A DNA stretch of 64,000 bases. Origin: Bifidobacterium sp. ESL0800 (GTDB lineage: Bacteria > Actinomycetota > Actinomycetes > Actinomycetales > Bifidobacteriaceae). The translations under genes and the position numbers were made by a program. The notes below the pieces were generated by a model, which worked only from the letters and a program-made list of their open reading frames with translations, ran no database searches and was not told the DNA's origin. Location: positions 1,054,001 through 1,118,000 of the forward strand of contig NZ_CP113913.1 in assembly GCF_029395355.1 (NCBI RefSeq), in the 5' to 3' direction. Shown one piece after another: positions 28,710-38,445 of the stretch; positions within the stretch are counted from its first letter, which is position 1, and every line of letters begins with the position of its first letter.

Positions 28710-30638
28710 TTACTTGGCCTTGCTGGCGTTCTGGCGACGCTGACGAGCGTGCCACTTGTACCATTCGTCGCGGTCGAGGATGACCTTGCGCACACGGATG
28801 GCTTCGGGAGTGACCTCGACGCACTCGTCCTCGTTGGCGAAATCAAGAGCCTCTTCAAGGCTCATCTTGATCGGCGGGGTGAGCGTCTCAAGCACGTCGG
28901 CGGTGGAGGAACGCATGTTGGTCATGTGCTTGGCGAGCGTGACGTTGACGTCGAGTTCGTCGGGCTTGTTGTTGATGCCGACGACCTGGCCTTCATAGAC
29001 ATTGGACTGCGGCTCGATGAAGAAGTTGCCGCGGGCCTGCAGCCGCTGCATGGCGTAAGGCGTTGCGGTGCCGGCGCGGTCGGAGACCATGGAACCGTTC
29101 TGACGGGTCACGATTTCGCCCGTCCACGGGGCGTAGCCTGCGGAAATGGAGCTGGAGATGCCGGTACCACGGGTGGCGGTCAGCAGGGCGGTACGGAAGC
29201 CGATCAGACCACGGGAAGGAACCGTGAACTGCATACGCACCCAGCCGGAGCCGTGGTTGGCCATGGAGTCCATGCGGCCCTTGCGGTCGGCCATGAGCTG
29301 CGTGACGGCACCCATGTATTCCTCAGGCACGTCGATGGTGTCGGATTCCATAGGCTCGTTCAGCTTGCCGTCGATGGTCTTGGTAACCACCTGCGGACGG
29401 CCCACGGTCAGCTCGTAGCCTTCGCGGCGCATCTGCTCGGCGAGGATGGCAAGCGCGAGTTCGCCGCGGCCCTGCACCTCCCATGCGTCCGGGCGATCGG
29501 TCGGCAGCACCTTGATGGAGACGTTGCCGATGAGCTCGCGGTCGAGGCGGTCCTTGATCATGCGGGCGGTGAGCTTGTGGTCCTTGCCTTCGCGGCCGGC
29601 CAGCGGGGAGTCGTTGACGCCGAAGGTCATGGAGATCGCGGGGTCGTCGACGTGGATGAGCGGCAGCGGCTTGGGGTCGTTGGGATCGACGATGGTCTCG
29701 CCGATCATGATGTCGTCAACGCCTGCGACGGCGACGATATCGCCGGGGCCGGCCTCTTCGACCGGACTGCGGTCGAGGCCCTGCGTGCGCAGGATCTCGG
29801 TGAGCTTGAAGTTCTCGATGGAGCCGTCGACGCGGGAAAGACCATACTGCTTGCCCTTGTGCAACGTGCCGTTGTAGATACGGACCAAGCCCAGACGTCC
29901 GAGATAGTCGGAGGCGTCGATGTTGGTGACATGCGCCTGCAGTGGTGCGCCTTCGGTGTATTGTGGCGCGGGGATATTGGAAATGATGGTGTCGAACAGG
30001 GGCTCGAGGTCCTTGTTGTCGGGCAGGCCGCCGTCTTCCGGCTGGTTGCGCGAGGCGTAGCCCGCCTTGGCGGCGCAATAGATGACTGGCAGATCCAAGA
30101 GGGAATCGAGATCGAGATCGACGCCTTCCTCGCTGACATCCTGGGCCAGGCCGAGCAGCAGATCGGTGGATTCACTGACGACCTCGGAAATACGTGCGTC
30201 GGGGCGGTCGACCTTGTTGATGCAAAGAATCACCGGCAGCTTGGCCTCAAGCGCTTTGCGCAGCACGAAACGCGTCTGCGGCAGCGGGCCTTCGGAAGCG
30301 TCGACCAAGAGCACCACGCCATCGACCATGGAGATGCCGCGCTCGACCTCGCCGCCGAAATCGGCGTGGCCGGGGGTATCGATGACGTTGATGGTGATGC
30401 CGTCGGGCTCACCGTATTTGGCGGCCAGAGGGCCCGTGTATTGCACGGCGGTGTTCTTGGCTAGGATGGTGATGCCCTTTTCGCGCTCGAGGTCGTTGGA
30501 ATCCATCACACGGTCCGGCACTTCCTCACGTTCGCTGAACACATGCGACTGCTGAAGCATCGCATTGACCAGCGTGGTCTTGCCGTGATCGACGTGAGCC
30601 ACGATCGCCACATTTCGAATATCACCACGTACCGCCAT
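28710..30638 (-). CDS. typA: ribosome-associated GTPase TypA/BipA
   Basis: Translational GTPase of the EF-G class that binds the ribosome and helps 50S assembly and stress adaptation. The 642-residue protein shows G1 [16 protein letters not shown]3 [15 protein letters not shown] and G4 [10 protein letters not shown]. The BipA-specific C-terminal domain includes [24 protein letters not shown]. Length and order are standard. The ATG at 30638 has AGGAGAGG upstream. It is transcribed alone, with a hairpin after the stop. Confidence 0.97.
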   Translation of the reverse strand: MAVRGDIRNVAIVAHVDHGKTTLVNAMLQQSHVFSEREEVPDRVMDSNDLEREKGITILAKNTAVQYTGPLAAKYGEPDGITINVIDTPGHADFGGEVERGISMVDGVVLLVDASEGPLPQTRFVLRKALEAKLPVILCINKVDRPDARISEVVSESTDLLLGLAQDVSEEGVDLDLDSLLDLPVIYCAAKAGYASRNQPEDGGLPDNKDLEPLFDTIISNIPAPQYTEGAPLQAHVTNIDASDYLGRLGLVRIYNGTLHKGKQYGLSRVDGSIENFKLTEILRTQGLDRSPVEEAGPGDIVAVAGVDDIMIGETIVDPNDPKPLPLIHVDDPAISMTFGVNDSPLAGREGKDHKLTARMIKDRLDRELIGNVSIKVLPTDRPDAWEVQGRGELALAILAEQMRREGYELTVGRPQVVTKTIDGKLNEPMESDTIDVPEEYMGAVTQLMADRKGRMDSMANHGSGWVRMQFTVPSRGLIGFRTALLTATRGTGISSSISAGYAPWTGEIVTRQNGSMVSDRAGTATPYAMQRLQARGNFFIEPQSNVYEGQVVGINNKPDELDVNVTLAKHMTNMRSSTADVLETLTPPIKMSLEEALDFANEDECVEVTPEAIRVRKVILDRDEWYKWHARQRRQNASKAK

Positions 30639-30841
30639 AAAAGCCTCTCCTAGTTACCTTTTCTTGGGTGTTTATCAGATAGAACTACTCTAACCTTCTA
30701 CTTACACACAAACCTTCACAATGGTATCCATGTATCCCGACACGGATACGCTATTTGCTAATCCGTAAAATCCGTGGTTTCGATAGCATGGCCTGGTCAC
30801 CAGTGGCGCAAAACAGGAAACCCTTTGCCCGCTACGGTCTT

Positions 30842-31678
30842 TCAGTCGGTAGTCAAAGGGGAAAGCGCATCATCGCCGGCCACAGAAGCACTAGGCACTG
30901 TGCCGGAACGGTCCGGCTCAGCATTAAGCTGCTTGTCCCAGGATTTCAATGTCTCATTGTCCTCATCCACGATTCCCGGTTTGTAGCGATAGACGGCGGC
31001 GGGTCTGTGTCGGCCTTCCGCGAGCTTCTCCCCCGTCTCCTCGAGTTGGCCGGAAGCGAGCATCTTGCGACGGAAATTGCCCAGATCGAACCGGCGGCCT
31101 GCGATGGCCTCATAGACATCGTGCAGACGGCGCAAGGTAAAGCGCGGGCCCACCAATTTGGAGGCCACATCGGGGTACGACATCTTGGAACGCAGACGGT
31201 CCAACGCATATCTGATGATGTCGGCGTGATCGAAGGCGAGCGGCGGCAGTGCGGATTCGGCGAACCATTGCACGTTGTCGCCGTCACGCAGATCGTCGAC
31301 CTGGGCGCTGCCGATCAAGGCCCAGTAGACGATGGAGACCATGGGCAGGGCGGATCCGGAACGATGCGGGTCGCCGAAGGTATAGAGCTGTTCGAGATAG
31401 CGTGGGCGCAGATTCGTGGTCGACTCCAGCGCCACGAACGCCGACCATTCCAGCGACCTGCCTGCCAGCAAATCCCCGCCCGGCAAAGCCCACATGCCTT
31501 TGAAGGGCTCGCGTACGCGCCGCACCAGCGGTATCCACAGCTCGTCGTGCGCGACTTTTTGCGCTTTTCCAGCGTTCCCTGCGTTCTGATTGTGCGAATG
31601 GGCCAACGCGAAAATGATGACGGAGACACCGACCTCTGGCGGGCCCGCCTTACGTTCCGTCACATTGCCCTGCCACAT
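30842..31678 (-). CDS. NrtR-like Nudix regulator
   Basis: 278 residues in two parts: a Nudix fold (residues about 15-150) and a C-terminal winged-helix domain (MSYPDVASKLVGPRFTLRRL onward, with GRRFDLGNFRRKMLASG). This layout matches NrtR-type regulators, which sense ADP-ribose or related NAD intermediates and repress NAD genes. The Nudix box reads GGDLLAGRSLEWSAFVALES, and most catalytic Glu residues of GX5EX7REUXEEXGU are missing, so hydrolysis is unlikely. The start is ATG at 31678 behind GGAAGGG. It follows scpB in the same direction with a 182-bp gap. No NAD gene lies nearby, so the targets are unknown. Confidence 0.78.
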   Translation of the reverse strand: MWQGNVTERKAGPPEVGVSVIIFALAHSHNQNAGNAGKAQKVAHDELWIPLVRRVREPFKGMWALPGGDLLAGRSLEWSAFVALESTTNLRPRYLEQLYTFGDPHRSGSALPMVSIVYWALIGSAQVDDLRDGDNVQWFAESALPPLAFDHADIIRYALDRLRSKMSYPDVASKLVGPRFTLRRLHDVYEAIAGRRFDLGNFRRKMLASGQLEETGEKLAEGRHRPAAVYRYKPGIVDEDNETLKSWDKQLNAEPDRSGTVPSASVAGDDALSPLTTD

Positions 31679-31860
31679 GTCGATATACCCTTCCGTTTCC
31701 GTTATATTGCGTTACCGCTACCGAACCAAGACTACCAATGCAAGATTACCAAGCGCTTTACATCGCCGTTTGACGCAGTGCCACATCTGCTCGATAACGG
31801 AACGATTCGCGCCTGTTTTAGGGTTTGACAAGCGACTTTCGAAACCGGCTGAAGCCCATC

Positions 31861-32739
31861 CTAGATTGCGGCGTCGGCGGCGACTGAGGCTGCTGCGGTA
31901 TCGGCTTGTTCCGCCTGACTGACCACATCGCTGGCGGCTGGCATGAACGGGGCAAGTTGCGGAAGCTGGTCGAGGGACTCGAGGCCCATTTTCTCGAGGA
32001 ACAGTCCGGTGGTGACCAGAAACGCCGCACGGGAGTCCGGGTCGGCGCCCTCCTCACGAATCAGGCCGCGCACGTTCAACGCACGCACCACCCCGTCCGA
32101 ATTGACCCCGCGGATGGCCGCGATCTGGGCACGGGTGACCGGCTGCTTGTACGCGACGATAGCGAGCGCCTCGAGTGCCGCCTGCGAAAGCCGGGCCATC
32201 TGCCCGTCGGTGACGAAAGCGGAAACGACCGGCTCGAACACCGCACGGTTGCCGTATTGCCAGCCGCGTGCGGTATGACGCAACTCGAAGCCGCGAGGTG
32301 CAAGGCCACGCGCCGCGTCGCCGTCATATTCACGTTGCATCGACTCAAGCGCCGTCGTGACCTCATCCTCGTCCGTCGCCAGCACACGGGCCAGGTCAGC
32401 CGCCTGCTGCGGCTGATCGGCCACCATCAGAATCGCTTCAAGGCAGGATTGCAGCCCACCGGGAAAATCGTCGACACAAAAATCCACATATTCGGGACGC
32501 GTGGAAGGCGTATCTGGCCCGAGCGCCGAGCCAGCGTTGCGCGTCTCGGAGTGCTCACGGTTATTCTGATCGGCCTTATCGGCCGCGTTCCCGGTTTCGC
32601 TTTGGGCATCATCTTCAGCGGCATCATCAATCTCAGAAGTCGTTAGATTATCCATTCCCATCTCCGCATCGGATTCAACGAATCCCATTTCCACTCTCGG
32701 TTTCGTGCCGTTTTCGGCCATATCATCGGTCCCGCTCAT
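31861..32739 (-). CDS. scpB: segregation and condensation protein B
   Basis: Kleisin-associated subunit of the SMC-ScpAB condensin that organises the chromosome. The 292-residue protein has an acidic, disordered N-terminus (about 95 residues). Two winged-helix domains follow, with SCLEAILMVADQPQQAADLA, SQAALEALAIVAYKQPVTRAQIAAIRGVNSDGVVRAL and FLVTTGLFLEKMGLESLDQL. Its start overlaps the scpA stop as ATGA, which indicates translational coupling. The C-terminal Ala-rich tail is typical of bifidobacterial proteins. Confidence 0.93.
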   Translation of the reverse strand: MSGTDDMAENGTKPRVEMGFVESDAEMGMDNLTTSEIDDAAEDDAQSETGNAADKADQNNREHSETRNAGSALGPDTPSTRPEYVDFCVDDFPGGLQSCLEAILMVADQPQQAADLARVLATDEDEVTTALESMQREYDGDAARGLAPRGFELRHTARGWQYGNRAVFEPVVSAFVTDGQMARLSQAALEALAIVAYKQPVTRAQIAAIRGVNSDGVVRALNVRGLIREEGADPDSRAAFLVTTGLFLEKMGLESLDQLPQLAPFMPAASDVVSQAEQADTAAASVAADAAI

Positions 32740-33641
32740 GCGAAATCACCTTCGTTCACTTCCACGGCATCGTCCCCGTTATCGGCGCCTGGCACCCAAC
32801 GCAGATGCAAATCCTCAAAAGGACCCGACTGCTTATACTGTAATACACCTTGCTTGAAGAACAGCAAAATGGCCAAGAACCTGGCGACGACCACCAACTT
32901 GCTGGCCGCATCGCTCGTCAGCTCGCCGAAGGTCATCGAATCCCCGACCGTAAGACCACGCAACCGGTCTCGCACGATCTGCGACTGCGCCTTCAAATCG
33001 ACCTGCGAGACGTGCAGCTGATCGAGGCGGACCTCATCGGCAGGGGCATTCAAGAACACCTCGACGGCGATCCGGGCCAGATCCTCTGGCCCAAGCGTCC
33101 AAGCCAGCTCGGGCAGCATCGCGGCGATGGGCGGATCGCTGAAGGCGGGATGCGGGAACCGCCCGGAATTGACGGCGAACAGCTCGCGAAAATTGTTGGC
33201 CGCGCTTTTGAACGCACGGTATTGCACAAGCCGGGCGAAGAGCAGATCGCGCTCGCGCAACGCCTCCATGCTCTGCTCGTCACGCTCGCCGTTCTCGTCG
33301 CCCGGCAGGATCGCCGCGCTTTTGGCCTCCACAAGCACGGAGGCGACGTCGAGGAAGGCGCTGACCTGCTCCATGTCGCGGGCCATGTCGAGCCCGCGCA
33401 CGTAGTCGATGAATTCTTCGGTGATGGCCGAAAGCGAGACCTCCGTCAGCTCCAGCTTGCGATTGGCGATCATCGTCAGCAGCGCGTCGAACGGCCCGGA
33501 ATAGACGGAAAGACTCACCGAAAAACCTTGACCCCGAACCTGTTGACGGTTTTCGGCCTCTGTTGCGCTCACGCGTTTCGGCGTCGAAATCGCGGTCGGT
33601 GCTGCGTCATCAACGGGAGCGCTACGCTCGTCTTCGTTCAT
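32736..33641 (-). CDS. scpA: segregation and condensation protein A (kleisin)
   Basis: Kleisin that bridges the SMC heads. The 301-residue protein has the family N-terminal block FSVSLSVYSGPFDALLTMIANRKLELTEVSLSAITEEF, a helical middle with DVASVLVEAKSAAILPGDE, and a C-terminal winged helix ending VARFLAILLFFKQGVLQYKQ. GTGAGG precedes the ATG at 33641. It lies 71 bp after parA and overlaps scpB, so parA-scpA-scpB form one unit. Confidence 0.93.
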   Translation of the reverse strand: MNEDERSAPVDDAAPTAISTPKRVSATEAENRQQVRGQGFSVSLSVYSGPFDALLTMIANRKLELTEVSLSAITEEFIDYVRGLDMARDMEQVSAFLDVASVLVEAKSAAILPGDENGERDEQSMEALRERDLLFARLVQYRAFKSAANNFRELFAVNSGRFPHPAFSDPPIAAMLPELAWTLGPEDLARIAVEVFLNAPADEVRLDQLHVSQVDLKAQSQIVRDRLRGLTVGDSMTFGELTSDAASKLVVVARFLAILLFFKQGVLQYKQSGPFEDLHLRWVPGADNGDDAVEVNEGDFA

Positions 33642-33712
33642 GACACCTCACTTACGCAATACATTGACAGCGCCAGCTAAAACCGCAGGCACACCCCGGC
33701 AAAAGCGCTGTC

Positions 33713-34987
33713 CTAATCCACAATGCCGCGGGAGATAAGCTCCCGTGCGGTTTCACGGTATTCCTTGGCCGTCTTGTGGTTCGGGGAGTAGATCGTAATC
33801 GGCGCGGCGGCGACGTTGGAATCGGGCAGTTTGATGGAACGGGAAATCACGGAATGGAAGACCTTGTCTTGAAACGCCTCGTAGATACGCTGCAGCACTT
33901 CCTCGCAGTGCAGGGTCGAGGTGTACATGGTCACCAGCACGCCGTAGACCTCGAGCTGCGGGTTGATGCGCGAGCGCACCTTTTCGATCGATTGCATCAG
34001 CAGGGCGACGCCACGCAACGCGAAGAACTCGGCGGCCACGGGGATGATCACGCCGTCGGCAGCGGCGAGCGCGTTGACGGTCAAGAGGCCCAGCGAGGGC
34101 TGGCAGTCCACGATAATGACGTCGTATTCGTTCTTCACGCCTTCGAGGACACTGGCGAGGATGCGTTCGCGCCCCACCTCCGTGACGAGCTGCACTTCCG
34201 CTGCGGAAAGGTCGATATTGGCCGGGATGATGTCAAGATTCTCGAATTCGGTGTGCTGCACCACGTCGTGGACGTCCAGCGACGGGTCGAACAACGCGTT
34301 GTAAATGGTGGCATCGACAGTGTTCGCGTTGATACCGAGGCCTACGGAGGCGGCACCCTGCGGATCGAAGTCGACAATGAGCACGCGCCGGCCGTACTGA
34401 CTCAGCGCACCGCCGATATTGATGGAACTGGTGGTCTTACCGACCCCGCCCTTCTGATTGCACATCGCGATGATGCGCGCCGGACCATGGTGGTCAAGCG
34501 GCGATGGGGCGGGAAAAGTCTCATAGTTTCGTCCAAGAAGATCGGTAGGCATAGCCTTCACTTTACCAACAGGCCTGTTCACGGAGCCACCGGCGGGTTT
34601 ATGCGCATTCGTTACATTTCGTACGGCACTTCCGGCTTGAGCTGTGGCCCCAGCATTCGCAGATCCATCCGATGTCGTATTTTTTGCGTCCTCGGCTCGT
34701 TTCGTTGTTTTCGCAGCGACGCCACCAACGACCTCATCATGGCTTGTGGCAAGAAGGTTGCGAATCTGGCTGGCTTCATCGACGCTATCGTCCACTGGTT
34801 TGACATGGATGGTGCCCTGTAATTTCAGTTTGCCCTGTACCACGTGCCCGGCCGGCTTCTCCTCGCCCATCCAGCGCGCCTCGCTGAAGCCGCCGTCGCG
34901 GTATTGACTCTTTGAAGCCTGTGACCGAACCGTCGCCGCCCTCTGGGAACCGGACTTGCGCGTTTTCCTCTTACCTTTGGCCATCAT
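33713..34987 (-). CDS. ParA-family ATPase with long N-terminal extension
   Basis: Walker-type ATPase of the ParA/Soj class, which moves or positions DNA or protein cargo by ATP-dependent DNA binding. The deviant Walker A is KGGVGKTT (around residues 179-186), with VLIVDFDPQGAASVGLG and VIIVDCQPSLGLLTVNA following. The roughly 165-residue N-terminal part is basic at the start and otherwise low complexity, with no known domain. No ParB partner is adjacent; this is the xerD-parA-scpA-scpB arrangement known in Actinobacteria, distinct from parAB near oriC. The start is ATG at 34987 after GGGAG. Confidence 0.88.
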   Translation of the reverse strand: MMAKGKRKTRKSGSQRAATVRSQASKSQYRDGGFSEARWMGEEKPAGHVVQGKLKLQGTIHVKPVDDSVDEASQIRNLLATSHDEVVGGVAAKTTKRAEDAKNTTSDGSANAGATAQAGSAVRNVTNAHKPAGGSVNRPVGKVKAMPTDLLGRNYETFPAPSPLDHHGPARIIAMCNQKGGVGKTTSSINIGGALSQYGRRVLIVDFDPQGAASVGLGINANTVDATIYNALFDPSLDVHDVVQHTEFENLDIIPANIDLSAAEVQLVTEVGRERILASVLEGVKNEYDVIIVDCQPSLGLLTVNALAAADGVIIPVAAEFFALRGVALLMQSIEKVRSRINPQLEVYGVLVTMYTSTLHCEEVLQRIYEAFQDKVFHSVISRSIKLPDSNVAAAPITIYSPNHKTAKEYRETARELISRGIVD

Positions 34988-35078
34988 ACCGCTCCCGCCT
35001 CATCGCATACGCCATACCGATAATCATCATAATCCGCTGGTATACCAATGTCATCAACTCTTCATCCAACATCGATGC

Positions 35079-35229
35079 AATCATCTTGAACTGTGTTTTT
35101 CTCTGCATCGGTACATCGAATACAAAGAAAATCACAGAAAACGGTCTAAAAACGTGATTATCTCTGCACTTATCTATCAATTACAGCGGAAATCACGAAA
35201 ACCAGCCCAGAAATGTGATTATCTCTGCA
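35079..35229. repeat. 61-bp tandem repeat with AATCAC/GTGATT hairpins
   Basis: The block TCTCTGCA recurs at 35100, 35161 and 35222, exactly 61 bp apart. The second and third units contain AATCAC..GTGATT inverted repeats (35130-35159 and 35191-35220), each followed by ATCTCTGCA; the first unit is degenerate. The array lies between xerD and parA and fills most of that 256-bp gap. Confidence 0.65.
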
Positions 35230-35243
35230 ACCACCGCCACCGA

Positions 35244-36164
35244 TTACCGTGCCCGCGGATGAGCGGTCAGGTAGGTTTCGATCAGGGTTTCGGGGCTGAC
35301 GTGGGTGTAGATCTGCGTGGTGGTCACCGAGGCGTGGCCCAACAGCTCCTGGACGGTGCGTACGTCGGCGCCGCCCTGGATGAGATGGGTGGCAAAGGAA
35401 TGACGGAGCGTGTGCGGATGCAGCGGCTTGTCGATATGCGCGCGTTCACCCGCCGTTTTGACGACCTCCCACACTGACTGGCGCGAGATGCGCCGGCCTC
35501 GCTTGTTGAGGAAGATCGCCCGGCGCTCTTTGCTGCCCTTCGCTTTGGCCTCGAGCTCCGGCCGACCCTCGGCGATATAGCGTCGCAACGCCTTCAGCGC
35601 GTACTCCCCCAACGGCACCAGACGCTGCTTCGAGCCTTTACCGGTCAACACCACCACACGTTCGTCGAAGTCGATGTCGTTCAAATCCGCGCCGGTGGCC
35701 TCGGAGACACGACAGCCAGTGGCATACATGAATTCCAGCAATGCCTTGTCGCGCAGGACCACCGGGTCGGACGAACCTCCCATCGCCGCCGCGTCGAGCA
35801 GACGCGACACCTCGTCGATACTCAATACATCGGGCAGATGGCCTGCGGCTTTCGGCGCCTTCACCCGCGCGGACACGTCGTCGTCGACCACCTGCTGCAT
35901 CAGCGCAAACTTGTGGAATGCATGGACGCTGGCGAGCCGCCTCGCCTTGCTGCGGGCGCTTTCCCCGGATTTGTCAAGCGCCGCCACATAATCCTCGACG
36001 TCGTGGGCCGTCACTGTATTCAAGTCGTCGACTCCCCGCGAGGAAAGCCAGCCCAGGTACTTCTTGACGTCGGCTTCATAAGCACTTACCGTCGATTTCG
36101 CCAGCCCTCGCTCGACGCCGATATGCGCCAGAAACTGCCCCAGCAGGTTGTCCGTCTCGTTCAT
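35244..36164 (-). CDS. xerD: tyrosine recombinase XerD
   Basis: Partner of XerC in dimer resolution at dif under FtsK control. The 306-residue protein is normal in length and carries Arg152 (ATGCRVSEA), Lys at GKGSKQR, His251 and Arg254 (HTLRHSFATH), His277 (LGHAS) and Tyr286 (IYTHVS). XerD-type wording (LLGHASVTTTQIYTHVS) separates it from the XerC at 24348. The start chosen is ATG at 36164 (MNETDNLLGQF), since earlier in-frame codons give an unrelated leader; the ribosome site GGAAT is weak. The following parA-scpA-scpB lie in the same direction. Confidence 0.93.
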   Translation of the reverse strand: MNETDNLLGQFLAHIGVERGLAKSTVSAYEADVKKYLGWLSSRGVDDLNTVTAHDVEDYVAALDKSGESARSKARRLASVHAFHKFALMQQVVDDDVSARVKAPKAAGHLPDVLSIDEVSRLLDAAAMGGSSDPVVLRDKALLEFMYATGCRVSEATGADLNDIDFDERVVVLTGKGSKQRLVPLGEYALKALRRYIAEGRPELEAKAKGSKERRAIFLNKRGRRISRQSVWEVVKTAGERAHIDKPLHPHTLRHSFATHLIQGGADVRTVQELLGHASVTTTQIYTHVSPETLIETYLTAHPRAR

Positions 36165-36283
36165 AATTCCGATTCTAGACGTAGTTATGATTCCAGACGA
36201 GAAAGGCCGGAACCGCGGCGATATCGCTACCGTCACGATTCCGGCCAAGGTGCCGAAAAAGAGATTCCTACCTTATTTCCTTA

Positions 36284-38308
36284 TCAGCTCTCGTTGTCGA
36301 GCGTCTTCTCGCTGCGGCGGGTGTAGATGTAGATCGAACCCGCGCCGGCAAGCAGCACCACGACGACCAGCCCAATGAGGATCGCGCCCGCGCCGCCGGT
36401 CATCGGCAGCTGCGAGATGGAGTTGACCTCGTTGACCTCGATGAAGTGGGTCGGGTTCTGCGCATGGGTCCAGCCGGTCTCGTTCGCCTCGACCAGGTCG
36501 AAGACGTCGCCGCCGTTCTTGTAGTGCGGCGCGGCGGCGGAATAGGGCGCGTCGGTGTCGATGGTCACGGTGAACGTCGACTTGGAGATCTCGGAGTAGC
36601 CGGTCGGCGGATCGGTCTCCTCGACGGTGTAGACGCCGGCGGCGAGGCCGTCGAAGCGCAGCTGGCCGTCGGTCAGGCTGCCGTTAACGGCGTCGTTCGG
36701 GGCGGAGGCGCGCCTCAAGGACGTAATCGCCTCGGTGTTGGAGTCACGCTGGTCGGCGGCCTTCTTGTAGCTGCCCTTGATGACCTTGCCGTTTTCATCC
36801 TTGACCGGGTAGAACTTGATGATCTTGCCGTCGCTGTCCTTGATCTGGAAGGTCGCGTCGTCGAGCTTGGTGCTGTGGTTGTTGCGCGCCTGGTCGACGA
36901 TGCCGAAGTTGTAGAAGTAGACCTTGGGCTGGTTGGGGTCGTTGGGATCGTTGGTGTGGTCGATCACGCCCTCGCTGGCCGGCGGGTTCGGCGCGGTGTT
37001 GTCGTCGCCGTTGTCGTTGTCGGGCTGCTTCTGGGTGTCGTTGGAGTAGGCGAGCTTGACGCCGTTGTGCACGTTGCCGGCGACCGCCTGATCGTCCACC
37101 CTCATCTTGTAGGTGATCTTGATGAAGTGGCTGCCGAAGTACTGCGGGTGCGCGGAGGTGCCGTCGCCCTGCGAGATCAGGCGGATGACCTTCGAAAGGT
37201 TGAAGGTGATGGCCTGCCCGGAGGTGGGCGTGGAGCCAACCGCCGGCGTGACCTCGTAGCCCGTGGGCGCGGGGACGTCCACGGCCTGGCTGCCTGCGGT
37301 GTCGAAGATTTCGGAATTGCTGATCTCGACAGTAGTTTCGTCCGGCTCATAGGTCAGGCCCGCCGACGGCTGGTCGGTGAGCACGTACTTGTAGTGGCTG
37401 AAGCCCGTGGTCAGCGGGATGCTGGCGATGATCTGGTAGGTGAGCTCGTCGCCGATGCCGGCTGCACCGTTGGAAGGCTTGATCAGCCGCTTCTCCACAG
37501 TTGGCGTAGCGCTCTTCATCTTGATGACGCCCAGCTTGTTGGCCGCGTCGTTGGCGAAGGTGTCGTAGATGCTCTGCCCGTCCTTGGAGGTCACCTGGGT
37601 GCCCACGAGCATCGGGATGGAGGCCGGCGAGGAACCGGAGAGCGAGGCGGTGGTGTCGACCACCAGATAGATGCCGCCCTTGAGGCCGGTGAACTGGGCG
37701 GTCATGTCGTCGGTGTCGGCGCCCGAGGTGGGCCCGACGACCGTGGAGACGTCATCACGGGTAGTGTCGGCCATGCGCTTCTTGACGTTGGCGTTGCCGG
37801 AGAGGTTGGTGACGAACTGGCGCAGCTTGCCGTCGTAGGCCTTGGCGCGCGAATTCGACGTCGTGTCCTCATTGCTGGTGTTGATGGCGGAGACATAGCC
37901 CAACCAGTTCTTGGACACCGCACCGATGACGTTGTCCTCATAGCCCGTGGGCAGCGCCGAGGCACCCGAGGCCGCCAGGTAGGCGTCTTTCATGGCCGGC
38001 AGGATATGCTCGTCGGCGGGTCCGGTGCTGTCGGCGTTCTTGGAGCTCGTGCTCACGCTGGTCAGCTCGTTGTCGCCGTTCTTGGAGGCGCTCATGTAGA
38101 CGCCGAGGCGCAGCGCGGTGAACGAGTGCCCCTTGATGGCCGAACCCTTGCCCTCGATGGTCAATGTCGCCACGCGCGAGGCAGGATCCATCGGATCGAT
38201 GGTGATGGGGGTCTCGGCGGCGTTGGCCACGCCAAATGGGCTGAAGGCAAGGAGCGTGGCCGCTGCGGCCAGGCCTCCCACCAACGCCTTGATATGTGTG
38301 TTGTTCAT
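36284..38308 (-). CDS. LPMTG-anchored major pilin (SpaA/FimA type)
   Basis: 674-residue surface protein, probably the shaft subunit of a sortase-built pilus. It has a signal peptide (residues 1-30, ending VANAA), an N-terminal domain with GLKGGIYLVVDTTASL, middle and C-terminal Ig-like domains, the E-box VEETDPPTGYSE, and a sorting signal QLPMTGG plus a hydrophobic span and RRSEK tail. Isopeptide bonds are expected from such domains. The canonical YPK(N) pilin motif is not seen where it usually lies; that place reads FANDAANKLGVIKMK. AAAGAGAG precedes the ATG. It is last in the order sortase, large pilin, this gene. Confidence 0.88.
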   Translation of the reverse strand: MNNTHIKALVGGLAAAATLLAFSPFGVANAAETPITIDPMDPASRVATLTIEGKGSAIKGHSFTALRLGVYMSASKNGDNELTSVSTSSKNADSTGPADEHILPAMKDAYLAASGASALPTGYEDNVIGAVSKNWLGYVSAINTSNEDTTSNSRAKAYDGKLRQFVTNLSGNANVKKRMADTTRDDVSTVVGPTSGADTDDMTAQFTGLKGGIYLVVDTTASLSGSSPASIPMLVGTQVTSKDGQSIYDTFANDAANKLGVIKMKSATPTVEKRLIKPSNGAAGIGDELTYQIIASIPLTTGFSHYKYVLTDQPSAGLTYEPDETTVEISNSEIFDTAGSQAVDVPAPTGYEVTPAVGSTPTSGQAITFNLSKVIRLISQGDGTSAHPQYFGSHFIKITYKMRVDDQAVAGNVHNGVKLAYSNDTQKQPDNDNGDDNTAPNPPASEGVIDHTNDPNDPNQPKVYFYNFGIVDQARNNHSTKLDDATFQIKDSDGKIIKFYPVKDENGKVIKGSYKKAADQRDSNTEAITSLRRASAPNDAVNGSLTDGQLRFDGLAAGVYTVEETDPPTGYSEISKSTFTVTIDTDAPYSAAAPHYKNGGDVFDLVEANETGWTHAQNPTHFIEVNEVNSISQLPMTGGAGAILIGLVVVVLLAGAGSIYIYTRRSEKTLDNES

Positions 38309-38445
38309 GGTTGCTCTCTTTCTATGGCAAAATATCTAAAAAATGGTTGTTGTCTTTTTCATGTTGCCGGCGGACGCTTTACCATCCGTCCGGCCATCGC
38401 GCAAAGTGCAGTGGAACGTACAGCCCCGCGCGACGCGATATCTGG

